64,000 bases of DNA from NCBI GenBank assembly GCA_904419835.1, contig CAJFTA010000001.1:24269-88268 (forward strand), in the 5' to 3' direction. Position numbers and translations under genes: made by a program. The DNA is from an uncultured Pseudoflavonifractor sp. Lineage in GTDB: Bacteria; Bacillota; Clostridia; Oscillospirales; Oscillospiraceae. Within the stretch, counting starts at the first letter, position 1. Each line of letters begins with the position of its first letter. Shown here one piece after another: positions 16,739-24,203 of this stretch. Below the pieces are notes generated by a model. That model made no database searches. It was given only the letters and a program-made list of their open reading frames with translations, and was not told the DNA's origin.

Positions 16739-17186
16739 AGTAGGACCTCCAACGATTTAGGATGAGGCCAGTATAATCGTCAATCTTAAACTACAGAGTA
16801 TCATTGGGATAAACAGTTCTTAAATTCAGAGGATGAATTGTTTTGTCCATTACCGGAGAAAATGAGGCAGAGTATCGTTTAGTTCTTGTCAAAAGACGCC
16901 CCCAACTCATATATGGGCCGGGGACGTCTTTTTTGGACTATGTTTTCATTCGTTGCGTACGTTCCACACAAATCTCTGTACAGAAAAAGTCTAATTTCAA
17001 ATAGATTTGAAAAATCGTTTGGGCCGGTGAGAACTGCGTATAGTTGTAGTCACATTGGGCGATCAAAGGGATCAGCGACACATCGCTTTCCCGATGCAGG
17101 CGGTAGCTTTTCCGCTTTTCCCGGCCCAAAGGACTCCTTTCCTGCGGTTCCCATGCAAATCACCTCGCCCACTCATCATGCGGCTT
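16739..17186. other. AT-richer spacer without credible genes
   Basis: 448 bases between two minus-strand units. It contains the upstream region of the zinc-ribbon gene and one strong hairpin (separate entry). The 16940-17130 part is AT-rich with ORFs on both strands that lack family features. It is probably degraded sequence. Confidence 0.5.
16891..16936. terminator. Bidirectional terminator hairpin
   Basis: AAAAGACGCCCC pairs with GGGGACGTCTTTTTT around an 18-base loop. Runs of T follow on both strands, so it can stop the SLH-phosphoesterase transcript (minus) or plus-strand transcripts. Confidence 0.55.
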
Positions 17187-18545
17187 TTATAACAGCCTCT
17201 GAAGGAATACCGCTCCTTCCGCACGGGTCACAACATCATTGGGAGCCAGACGGTTTCCCGGCTTCCCGCATATCAAACCGGTTTCCACCGCCCAGCTGAT
17301 AGGCTCACGGCACCATGGCCCCACCTGCCGCCAGTCGGCATAAGTCCCGATGCCGCTGCCTGTCGCAACACTTGTCCCGGAATGAACCGCATAGCGGTAC
17401 AGGATTGTCGCCAGCTGTGCGCGGGTGATCCCGGATTCCGGCGCAAAGCGGCCGTCCGGCATACCGGATACCAGTCCTGCGCCGGCCGCCCAGGAGACCG
17501 CGTCATAACAGCCCGAGGAGCGGGGAACATCCGGAAAGGCTGTCCCTGCATTTGCCGCAGGCATTCCGGCCAGCCTGTAAAGCGCCGTGACCAGCTCGGC
17601 CCGTGTCAGGCTCTCTCCTGGCGCAAAGTGACTTTCAGAACGGACATCCATCAGGCCGCGGGCCGACACAGTGTTGACCGCACCCGCATACCAGGCATTT
17701 TCCGGCACGTCTGCATACCCCGCAGAGGGAACCTCATCTGGTGCCTGATCAGATGTTGCGGCCAGATCCCCACGGGCGGCATCTCCCCGGCGCAGAAAGT
17801 CCGCCTGTGCCACCCATGTGTCCGGACTGTTCATATTCAGGACCACAAATTTCACGCTGCTGTAATCAAAGGAGTAGACAGCCGGGCCCACATCTCTGCC
17901 GGCAGAGGGGGCGGTGATGTGGCCGCTGAAACTGCTGTTGTCATGATTCCCCTGGGCGACAGCAAGCAGGTGGCTGCCCAGAAAGGATTGCCCCGCAGAG
18001 GAATTGACACCGCCGCTTTGGAACGACAGTTCCCATTGCCGCTCATTGCGGGAGGAGTCTGTCAAATTGCCCGCAATATAGGTAAAGGCCAGATCATCCC
18101 GCTTGTTCAGCAGCGAGAACAGGGCCCCTGTGGCCTTGGCGTCAGATGCAAATCCGATCTGCGGGTCTGCCAGAAAGGCGAATGTGAAGGCGCCGGAGTC
18201 TGCAGGCGATTGAAACGCACCGGAATAGGCGCCTGCAATCTCGTAGGTATAGGAACTGCCGGGAACCAGGCCATCCAGTTTGGCAGAATAGAGGTATTTT
18301 CCCGCCGAGTCCGACCAGACAGGGGTGGCGGTATAGGCGCTCATTCCTTCCGGCCCTGTGACGGAAACCGCACCTTGTGCCGCATCCGGGGCGGAATAGG
18401 TCAGATAGACCGTGTCCGGCGTTTGTCCAATGTGTAAGTTGATCTGGCTGACGCCGCCTGCCGCAAAACACGGGAGGGCACAGAGCAGGCTCATGAGCAC
18501 TCCCAGGAGCAGAGCGGCGCTCCACCTGCCGGCGCGAGAATTCAT
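17187..18545 (-). CDS. Truncated secreted metallophosphoesterase with three SLH repeats
   Basis: 452 residues. A signal peptide (about 1-29, ending CFAAG) is followed by a fibronectin-like purple-acid-phosphatase N-terminal domain (about 35-110) and a calcineurin-like core that starts normally (FLADPQIG; GNHDN about 200). The core then breaks off at about 255 (QADFLRRGDAARGD) and passes straight into three S-layer homology repeats (about 280-452) that anchor proteins to the cell wall. The C-terminal metal-binding His motifs of the phosphatase are absent, and the usual GDLTD reads GNLTD, so catalysis is doubtful. It looks like an in-frame internal deletion. The ATG at 18545 follows an AGGAGTG site. 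Confidence 0.8.
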   Translation of the reverse strand: MNSRAGRWSAALLLGVLMSLLCALPCFAAGGVSQINLHIGQTPDTVYLTYSAPDAAQGAVSVTGPEGMSAYTATPVWSDSAGKYLYSAKLDGLVPGSSYTYEIAGAYSGAFQSPADSGAFTFAFLADPQIGFASDAKATGALFSLLNKRDDLAFTYIAGNLTDSSRNERQWELSFQSGGVNSSAGQSFLGSHLLAVAQGNHDNSSFSGHITAPSAGRDVGPAVYSFDYSSVKFVVLNMNSPDTWVAQADFLRRGDAARGDLAATSDQAPDEVPSAGYADVPENAWYAGAVNTVSARGLMDVRSESHFAPGESLTRAELVTALYRLAGMPAANAGTAFPDVPRSSGCYDAVSWAAGAGLVSGMPDGRFAPESGITRAQLATILYRYAVHSGTSVATGSGIGTYADWRQVGPWCREPISWAVETGLICGKPGNRLAPNDVVTRAEGAVFLQRLL

Positions 18546-18698
18546 ATCTCATCACACTCCTGTTTCAGATGTGCCTATCATAGCGGTCAAAAATGAGAAA
18601 CAGATGAAAAAAACTCATTTTACTCTCACGTGCCTCTCATTTCTGCGGCCTATGATGAAACCATCCAAAGCGAGCACACAGGAAATGGAGTGAAAAAA

Positions 18699-19055
18699 AT
18701 GAATGTTTGCGCGCTGATCCCGTCCTACGATCCGGATGAACGGCTGATCTCCACCGTGGAAGATCTTCGGGCGGCCGGGTTCTATCACATCATCGTGGTG
18801 GATGACGGCAGCCGGACAGACTGCCAGCCGTATTTTGAGGCATTGACCCCGCTGGGATGCGAAGTCATTCATTTGTCGCACAACAGCGGGAAGGGCGAGG
18901 CATTGAAAGTCGGTTTTTTGACCTTTCTTACCCAGGGCTGGTCAGACGCCGGAGTCGTCACCGTGGATGGGGACGGACAACATAGCGGGCAGGATGCGCT
19001 CCGATGCGCCTATGTCTTTTGCTTATTTGCACAGTCCACTTTAAAGCGATTATGA
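18699..19055 (+). pseudogene. Truncated family 2 glycosyltransferase
   Basis: The first about 105 residues are a clear GT-A domain of the dolichyl-phosphate-mannose-synthase type: VCALIPSYDPDERL, IIVVDDGS, HLSHNSGKGEALKVGF and the metal-binding VVTVDGDGQH. Homology stops at about 19005, in the middle of the catalytic domain, and the frame ends in unrelated residues at 19055. The expected acceptor half and any membrane tail are missing. ATG 18699 has GGAG 8 bases upstream. Probably an inactive remnant of a deletion. Confidence 0.75.
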
Positions 19056-19600
19056 GTGCGCTTCGTAAGAGTTTGTAAAATAGGAAACTTTGCCGAAATA
19101 TGCGACTTTCCTCATCCGGTTTTTCAAATACTAACTTATCTTCATGAGATTAAACCTGTCCTTCTGTATTCTTTAATCATGGCAGCAAAAGGACTGCAGG
19201 TGGTAAAATCGGCGTATGCCGTATTCAAGTACATCGAGGTTTATCCTGCGGTCAAGAAGGACGGCGTTGCCAATCAGCGGGTGACGATCCTGCGGCGGGT
19301 GGGGGCGGAGAAATTGTCCATCACGCCCAACGAGTACATGGCAGGGCGGATTTAATCTTCCGCTTCACCTCTCTGCCGCTGGCACCCCCATCCTGCTGAT
19401 TTTTACGGTGCCTGTGTCCCGTCTGTGCTTCCGCAACCTGGAGAAACACGGCATTGCGGAGCGCTGCAGATGGAGTGATTCCGCCCCAGAACCCTCCGGC
19501 GGCGCAAGGATGTGAGACGGACAGAGAAATATGCAGCAAAGGGAACGGCGGCGCAGCGCCGTAAAGCTGTGCGCCGCCGTTCCCCGGGCCAGTGGAATTT
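19056..19600. other. Recombination-scar region with gene fragments
   Basis: No complete gene. 19179-19355 can encode a 58-residue peptide (from MAAKGLQVVKSAYAV to EYMAGRI) without a ribosome site or recognised family. 19357-19512 in another frame reads like a fragment of a membrane protein (GTPILLIFTVPVSRLCFRN). 19541-19584 is a strong hairpin (16-bp arms, GGGAACGGCGGCGCAG) that may terminate leftward or rightward transcripts. Base composition shifts from AT-rich (19010-19180) to GC-rich. Confidence 0.5.
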
Positions 19601-19603
19601 TCC

Positions 19604-19632
19604 TTGCATTTTTTGCGCCGCAGGGCTATAAT
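19604..19632 (+). promoter_or_regulatory. Promoter of the folT riboswitch transcript
   Basis: TTGCAT (19604-19609), a 17-base spacer and a perfect TATAAT (19627-19632). Initiation would fall just before the riboswitch. Confidence 0.75.
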
Positions 19633-19642
19633 GGCCTCTATC

Positions 19643-19761
19643 AGGCAGAGTAGGAGCGCGTGTGCAGCACCCCGCAAGGGGTCCAGTGCCGGCGGGACGG
19701 GGAGTTGTCCGCCGGACGAAAAGCCGCAGGCTTGCAGTGCGCTCTCCGCATCCCGCTGCCG
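19643..19761 (+). ncRNA. Tetrahydrofolate (THF) riboswitch
   Basis: The aptamer-like segment opens with GGCAGAGTAGGAGCGCGT and closes with CTCTCCGCATCCCGCTGCC. The AGAGTAG...GCGT and CCGCATCC blocks resemble those of the THF aptamer, and GGCAG (19644-19648) pairs with CTGCC (19756-19760) as P1. It stands in the leader of a folate transporter, a known THF-riboswitch context. Downstream, CCTCCT (19792-19797) could pair with the AGGAGG ribosome site at 19839-19844, suggesting translational control. The call is from recall of the consensus, not a covariance-model score. Confidence 0.75.
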
Positions 19762-19851
19762 CATATCTGGCGCGCCGCGGGAGACCGCGGCCCTCCTCTG
19801 TGCGGCATTCCCGCCCCGTGCGGGCTGCCGAATACAGAAGGAGGCTTTTTT

Positions 19852-20466
19852 ATGCCCATTATCCAGAAACGCACCATGTTCAAAACGCCCTTCTCCGCCG
19901 CCTATTGGCGCTGCGCTGCGGAGGACTTCCGCAGCCTGCGCAGCCTGGTGTTTGCCGCGCTGATGATCGCCGCCTGCATTGTCCTCTCCAAGTTCTCCAT
20001 CCCCATCTACGCGGGGCTGAAAATCAGCTTCGGCTTCCTGGCCCGGGCCCTGTGCGCCCTGGTGTGCGGCCCGGTGACCGCCCTGGTGTTCGGCGCGGCG
20101 GAGGACACCCTGTCCTTCTTCCTCTCCTCCAGCGGCGACCCCTATTTCCCGGGCTATATGCTCACCACCATGCTGGGCACCTTTATCTACGCCCTGTTTC
20201 TCTACCGTACCCGAGTGACCGTGCTGCGGATTTTCCTGGCCAAGCTGTGCACCAACGTAATGAACGTGTTCCTGGGCAGCCTGTGGAGCGCGATTCTGTA
20301 CGGCAAGGGCTATCTCTACTATATGACCAACAGCATGATCAAGAATACCCTGATGCTCCCCGTTCAGACCCTCATGCTGGTGGTGCTCTTCGGGGCGCTG
20401 GTCCCGGTGCTCTACCGGATGGGCGCCCTGCCCAACCAGGCCGAGCGGCGGCTGGCGCTGATCTGA
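19852..20466 (+). CDS. folT: Folate ECF transporter S component
   Basis: 204 residues, six membrane segments, ECF S-component type. The N-terminal hydrophobic run (SLVFAALMIAACIVLSKF) is followed by KISFGFLARALCALVCGPV and the loop AAEDTLSFFL, typical of FolT. It binds folate and works with the shared EcfAA'T module encoded elsewhere. ATG 19852 is 7 bases after AAGGAGG. The THF riboswitch in its leader agrees with the assignment. Confidence 0.9.
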   Translation: MPIIQKRTMFKTPFSAAYWRCAAEDFRSLRSLVFAALMIAACIVLSKFSIPIYAGLKISFGFLARALCALVCGPVTALVFGAAEDTLSFFLSSSGDPYFPGYMLTTMLGTFIYALFLYRTRVTVLRIFLAKLCTNVMNVFLGSLWSAILYGKGYLYYMTNSMIKNTLMLPVQTLMLVVLFGALVPVLYRMGALPNQAERRLALI

Positions 20467-20467
20467 G

Positions 20468-20663
20468 ATAGTCGAAAAAGGTGCGAAGCACCTTTTTCGA
20501 GGGAGCTTCATGAAATGTTCCCCTCGATTTCTGACGAAATTGTCGGGAAATATTTCATGCGAAGTGTCATTTCCGAGGCGCATGTCCCCGGAAATGACCG
20601 ATTTTCATCTGATTCCGTCATCTGCGGATGACGGAACTCTGCGAGGCTTTTTCGACACGCTGA
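20468..20663. repeat. Palindromic intergenic element with three-hairpin core (element E2)
   Basis: Leading hairpin TCGAAAAAGGTGC/GCACCTTTTTCGA (20472-20500), then hairpin 1 (TGAAAT...ATTTCA, about 20511-20556). Hairpin 2 has stem TCATTTCCG/CGGAAATGA (20567-20575 and 20589-20597) and loop AGGCGCATGTCCC. Hairpin 3 has stem TTCCGTCATC/GATGACGGAA (20613-20636) and loop TGCG. Then CTCTGCGAGG and the terminal TTTTTCGACACGCTG. The loops are identical to those at 49.5 and 58.3 kb while the stems differ and remain paired. Confidence 0.8.
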
Positions 20664-20665
20664 AG

Positions 20666-20693
20666 GGGAGGATGCCGCGGCATCCTCCCTTTC
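20666..20693. terminator. Palindromic terminator between folT and the S1 gene
   Basis: GGGAGGATGCC directly faces GGCATCCTCCC, followed by TTTCG. It lies between convergent genes and can serve both. Confidence 0.55.
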
Positions 20694-20697
20694 GCTC

Positions 20698-21636
20698 TTA
20701 TCGGAACACAGTCTCGGTCCCCGCCTTGCAGCAGCCCGCCGGCGCGTAGTGCCAGCGGTCCAGCCGCCCGCTGGGAGGCAGGAAGTAGGTCAGGGGCTGG
20801 GGCCCCTCCGGCGGCAGCTTATCAATGACCAGCAGCTTAATCTTCATCCGATCGGGGAAAATGGCCTTGATGTACACCGACACCCGGTCCCCCTCGCGCA
20901 GGTCCCCTCTGGGCTCGGCCAGGCCGGAGAGGTTGGGGGAGAGCTCCACAAAGACGCCGTAGTCCTTGACGCCCCGCACATAGCCGGGGACGGTCATGCC
21001 GGCGGAGAACCGAGCGGCGTTTTCCCGCCAGGTGCCCAGCAGCTCCCGGTGGGAGAGAATGACCCGTCCCAGCTCCGGGCAGGTCTCCAGCACCACGGCG
21101 AAAATCTCCTGGCCCACGGTGAAGCGCCGGTCCGGGTGGGGGATTCGGGAGACCGAGATGCGCTCAATGCTGATCATGGACGGCACCCCGCAGCCGATGT
21201 CCACAAAGGCCCCAAAGGGCTCCAGATGGGACACGGTGGCGGGGAGGACCATGCCGGGCTCCAGGGTGTCCATCAGCCGCTCCAGCGCCATGGCCTGGGC
21301 GGCCCGGCGGGAGAGCCGGGGGCGGAACAGGCCCTCCTCCTGTTCCACAGCCTCTACTGTAAAGGAAACCGGCTTTCCGACTCGGGAGAGAATGGCAATC
21401 TCCCGGGTCGTCCCCTCGGCAATGCCCAGGGCCGCCTCCTCCCGCGGGATATACCCTGTAAAGGGGCCTAACGATACAGTCAGGTTATGTCCGGCGTCGC
21501 ACAGGACGGCCTTTCCCTCCAGCACCCGCCGGCCCTCCATGGCCCGGATAAGCCCTGTCTTTGTGGCGCAGAGGGCCTGATTCTCCTCGGTATGCAGCAG
21601 CCGCCCTTCAGGCGGAAACAGAGTCGTCAATTTCAC
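20698..21636 (-). CDS. S1-domain RNA-binding protein
   Basis: About 312 residues with several S1/OB folds: one at about 40-110 (cold-shock-like edge), a clear S1 at about 128-195 (GMVLPATVSHLEPFGAFVDIGCG) and another at about 214-270 (GMTVPGYVRGVKDYGVFVELS). This resembles the short S1-like proteins of Clostridia, often annotated as 30S S1 homologues; it lacks the full set of repeats of true S1. GTG 21636 is chosen with AAAGGA upstream. Probably RNA binding in translation; precise role unknown. Confidence 0.82.
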   Translation of the reverse strand: MKLTTLFPPEGRLLHTEENQALCATKTGLIRAMEGRRVLEGKAVLCDAGHNLTVSLGPFTGYIPREEAALGIAEGTTREIAILSRVGKPVSFTVEAVEQEEGLFRPRLSRRAAQAMALERLMDTLEPGMVLPATVSHLEPFGAFVDIGCGVPSMISIERISVSRIPHPDRRFTVGQEIFAVVLETCPELGRVILSHRELLGTWRENAARFSAGMTVPGYVRGVKDYGVFVELSPNLSGLAEPRGDLREGDRVSVYIKAIFPDRMKIKLLVIDKLPPEGPQPLTYFLPPSGRLDRWHYAPAGCCKAGTETVFR

Positions 21637-21783
21637 CAAATCCTTTCGGCCGCAGCGGAGATTTTTCCCGATAGACCACTATATGCGGTTTGGCTGAGCG
21701 AATTGACAGAGAAAGGGAAAGAAACTTATAATATGATCAACCGTATTTGATGCGCGGTGTGGCGCCGGAGGGGAGGAATTTCC

Positions 21784-21978
21784 ATGGATGTGCGGGTAGG
21801 CGACGTGCTGGAGCTGAAAAAGGAGCACCCCTGCGGCAGCAGGCGCTGGCAGGTGCTGCGGGTGGGCATGGACTTCAAGCTGCGCTGTCAGGGCTGCGGC
21901 CATGAGCTCATGCTGCCCCGCAGCAAGGCGGAGAAAAACATCAGAAAGATTCTGCGTACCGGGGAGGAAGAGACATGA
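21784..21978 (+). CDS. DUF951-family small protein
   Basis: 64 residues of the DUF951 family: VRVGDVLELKKEHPCGSRRW, a Cys pair in RCQGCGHELMLPRSK, and a basic tail. It is a short, probably nucleic-acid-binding zinc-knuckle-like protein of unknown role. ATG 21784 follows GGGAGGAA. It overlaps hisC by four bases. Confidence 0.85.
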   Translation: MDVRVGDVLELKKEHPCGSRRWQVLRVGMDFKLRCQGCGHELMLPRSKAEKNIRKILRTGEEET

Positions 21979-23048
21979 AGGAACTCTGGAGCGAACGGAT
22001 CCGGGGACTGGTGCCCTATACGCCGGGGGAGCAGCCCAGGGACCGGAAGTTTATCAAGCTGAACACCAATGAAAACCCCTACCCCCCCTCCGCCATGGTG
22101 ACGGAGGCCATCCGGCAGGAGGCGGGCAGCCCCCTGCGGCTCTATCCCGACCCGGAGTGCACCGAACTGCGGGAGACCATCGCCTCCTACCACGGCCTGA
22201 GCCCGGAGCAGATCTTTGTGGGCAACGGCTCCGACGAGGTGCTGGCCATGTGCTTCTACGCCTTCTTTACCCCGGGGAAGGCTGTGGTGTTCCCCGACAT
22301 TACATACAGCTTTTACCCCGTCTACGCCCGGCTCTTCGGCCTGGACTACCGGGAGATTCCCCTGGACGAGAATTTCGGTGTGCCGGTGGAGCAGTTTTTG
22401 GGGGGCAACGGCGGCGTGGTCATCGCCAACCCCAACGCCCCCACCGGCCGGGACCTGCCCCTCCACGCCATCCGGGAGATTGCAGAAGCCAACCCGGAGG
22501 CGGTGGTGATGGTGGACGAGGCCTATGTGGACTTCGGCGCCCACTCCGCGGTGGCCCTGCTGGACGGCTGCCCCAACCTGGTGGTGGTGCGCACCATGTC
22601 AAAGTCCAGGTCCCTGGCCGGCCTGCGGGTGGGCTACGCCATGGGCAGCGCCGACCTGATGGCCGCCCTCAACTGCGTGAAGAACTCCTTTAACTCCTAC
22701 ACCGTGGACAGGCTGGCCCAGGCGGGGGCGGCGGCCGCCATCCGGGATGACGCCTACTTCCGCTGTGTGGTGGCCAAGGTGCGCAACACCAGGGAGGTCA
22801 CCGCCGGCCGCCTGAAGCAGATGGGCTTCCGGGTCTGCGACTCGGCCGCCAACTTCCTCTTCATCTCCCATGAGCGGGCCCCCGCCAAGGCCCTGCTGGA
22901 CGGGCTGCGGGAGCGGGGAATCCTGGTGCGCTGGTGGGACAAGCCCCGCATCTCCAACTGCCTGCGGGTGTCCATCGGCACGGATGAGGACATGGATACC
23001 TTCTGCCGCGCCATGGAGGAGCTGCTGGAGCAGTTCCCGGCGAACTGA
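21975..23048 (+). CDS. hisC: Histidinol-phosphate aminotransferase
   Basis: 357-residue PLP-dependent fold-I aminotransferase: KLNTNENPYPPS at the N terminus, VGNGSDEVL, NPNAPTGRDL, VVDEAYVDFG-type Asp, and Schiff-base Lys in TMSKSRSLAGLR (about 209). It converts imidazole-acetol phosphate to histidinol phosphate in histidine synthesis. It stands apart from the other his genes. A related aromatic or threonine-phosphate aminotransferase role cannot be excluded. The ATG overlaps the DUF951 stop. Confidence 0.88.
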   Translation: MKELWSERIRGLVPYTPGEQPRDRKFIKLNTNENPYPPSAMVTEAIRQEAGSPLRLYPDPECTELRETIASYHGLSPEQIFVGNGSDEVLAMCFYAFFTPGKAVVFPDITYSFYPVYARLFGLDYREIPLDENFGVPVEQFLGGNGGVVIANPNAPTGRDLPLHAIREIAEANPEAVVMVDEAYVDFGAHSAVALLDGCPNLVVVRTMSKSRSLAGLRVGYAMGSADLMAALNCVKNSFNSYTVDRLAQAGAAAAIRDDAYFRCVVAKVRNTREVTAGRLKQMGFRVCDSAANFLFISHERAPAKALLDGLRERGILVRWWDKPRISNCLRVSIGTDEDMDTFCRAMEELLEQFPAN

Positions 23049-23084
23049 AGGAAGCTGCCCTGCACCCCATTGTACAGACAGAAA

Positions 23085-23119
23085 ACGGAGGACGCGCCGA
23101 GGCGCGTCCTCCGTTTTTC
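23085..23119. terminator. Bidirectional terminator between hisC and xpt
   Basis: ACGGAGGACGCGCC (23085-23098) pairs with GGCGCGTCCTCCGT (23101-23114). T runs follow on both strands. Confidence 0.85.
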
Positions 23120-23134
23120 ACATATATTGAGCGC

Positions 23135-23710
23135 TCAGTCGTCGGCCAGGATGATTCTGCCGTTCTCCACCCGCTCCACGCAGGCCAGGGCCTCCACCCG
23201 GAAGCCCATGCGGCGCAGAACCTTGCCGCCGTCCTGCATGGCCTTCTCAATGGCCACCGCCACGCCGGCCACGTCGGCCCGGGCCTTGGAGACAATCTCC
23301 GCCAGGCCCAGGAGAGACTGGCCGTTGGCCAGAATATCGTCCACCAGCAGCACCCGGTCGTCCTCCTCCAGGTAGCGCCTGGAGACCCGCAGGGTGTAGG
23401 ACTTATCCAGAGAGAAGGAGTGGGTTTCGGCGGAGTAGACCTCCGGGTTGATATACCCGGTCTGAAACTTCTTGGCGTAGATAACCGGCACATCCAGCGC
23501 ACGGCCTACAAAGCAGGCCACCGCAATGCCGGAGCTCTCGGCGGTGAGCACCTTGGTGACCTTCTCGCCGCGAAAGCGCTTGGCCAGGGCGTTGCCCACG
23601 TGCTCAATCAGGTCCATGTCCATGCAGTGATTGAGGAACATATCCACCCGGATGATATTGCCCTCCCCAACCTCAGCGTCGTTGAGGAGCCGGCGTTTGA
23701 GATCGTCCAT
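23135..23710 (-). CDS. xpt: Xanthine phosphoribosyltransferase
   Basis: 191 residues, the Xpt length. The PRPP-binding motif LLVDDILANGQS (about 125-136) and the N-terminal VDMFLNHCMDMDLI are typical. It salvages xanthine to XMP. It has its own promoter, and no purine-riboswitch core could be found in the 90-base leader. Confidence 0.93.
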   Translation of the reverse strand: MDDLKRRLLNDAEVGEGNIIRVDMFLNHCMDMDLIEHVGNALAKRFRGEKVTKVLTAESSGIAVACFVGRALDVPVIYAKKFQTGYINPEVYSAETHSFSLDKSYTLRVSRRYLEEDDRVLLVDDILANGQSLLGLAEIVSKARADVAGVAVAIEKAMQDGGKVLRRMGFRVEALACVERVENGRIILADD

Positions 23711-23803
23711 GTTCTTTCCTTTCTGTGCTGCCCGGGCTGGACCGGACAGAAAACGTTTGACGAGGATTTTTCTGCGTACAGGATAGTGCGTATATTATTT
23801 ATT

Positions 23804-23832
23804 ATTATAGAGCATGCGAAACAAAGCTGCAA
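23804..23832 (-). promoter_or_regulatory. Promoter for xpt
   Basis: On the minus strand: TTGCAG (23832-23827), a 17-base spacer and TATAAT (23809-23804). Confidence 0.7.
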
Positions 23833-23869
23833 TAGAGCTGCGGCCTCTTTCGGAATATTATTATAGACG

Positions 23870-24116
23870 AAAGGGGAGGAAACTGCAAGAGCGGGGCGGG
23901 AGCCCCTGGAAACAAGAAAATTTTGAAATTTCAGCTGCTCTGCCCTGCAAGAACAGAGGGGAGTTGGCCGCCCGGACCGCGGCGGAGGACGGAGGCGCGG
24001 CCCTCTGTCCTCCAGCTGGATACGGGGAAAAACCGGAGAATGCGGGCAAAAGGTTAAGACCGGGGTTACAGAGCGGAAAATGCAAGTTAGTTTTCTTACT
24101 ATCGCAATTTTGCATA
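23870..24116. other. Non-coding leader upstream of the DUF4914 gene
   Basis: The frame of the following gene is open through this stretch, but no ribosome site or conserved residues support translation before 24204. It contains minor inverted repeats (for example CTCTGCCCTGCAAGAACAGAG). Nothing else recognised. Confidence 0.4.
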
Positions 24117-24145
24117 TTGACAAAGCGCTTGTTTCACGGTAAAGT
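24117..24145 (+). promoter_or_regulatory. Promoter with cre-like palindrome, DUF4914 gene
   Basis: A perfect TTGACA (24117-24122), a 17-base spacer and TAAAGT (24140-24145). The spacer begins AAGCGCTT (24123-24130), a perfect palindrome resembling the centre of a catabolite-responsive element, in a position where a bound repressor would block RNA polymerase. Confidence 0.5.
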
Positions 24146-24203
24146 AATTCATATACGCGTCGCGTGGCCGGTGGGCCGGGCGGGAGAAAGTGAGGAGCCC
24201 TTA

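Noticed and set aside
16938..17129. 63-codon minus-strand frame
   Set aside because: TTG start with poor spacing to AAAGGAG; composition unlike a folded protein; no recognisable relatives. Left as unannotated spacer.
16886..17299. 137-codon plus-strand frame in the AT-rich spacer
   Set aside because: It overlaps the terminator and the end of the SLH gene, has no ribosome site and no domain features.
23711..23803. Possible purine riboswitch before xpt
   Set aside because: No purine aptamer loop sequences or three-way junction could be found in the short leader.
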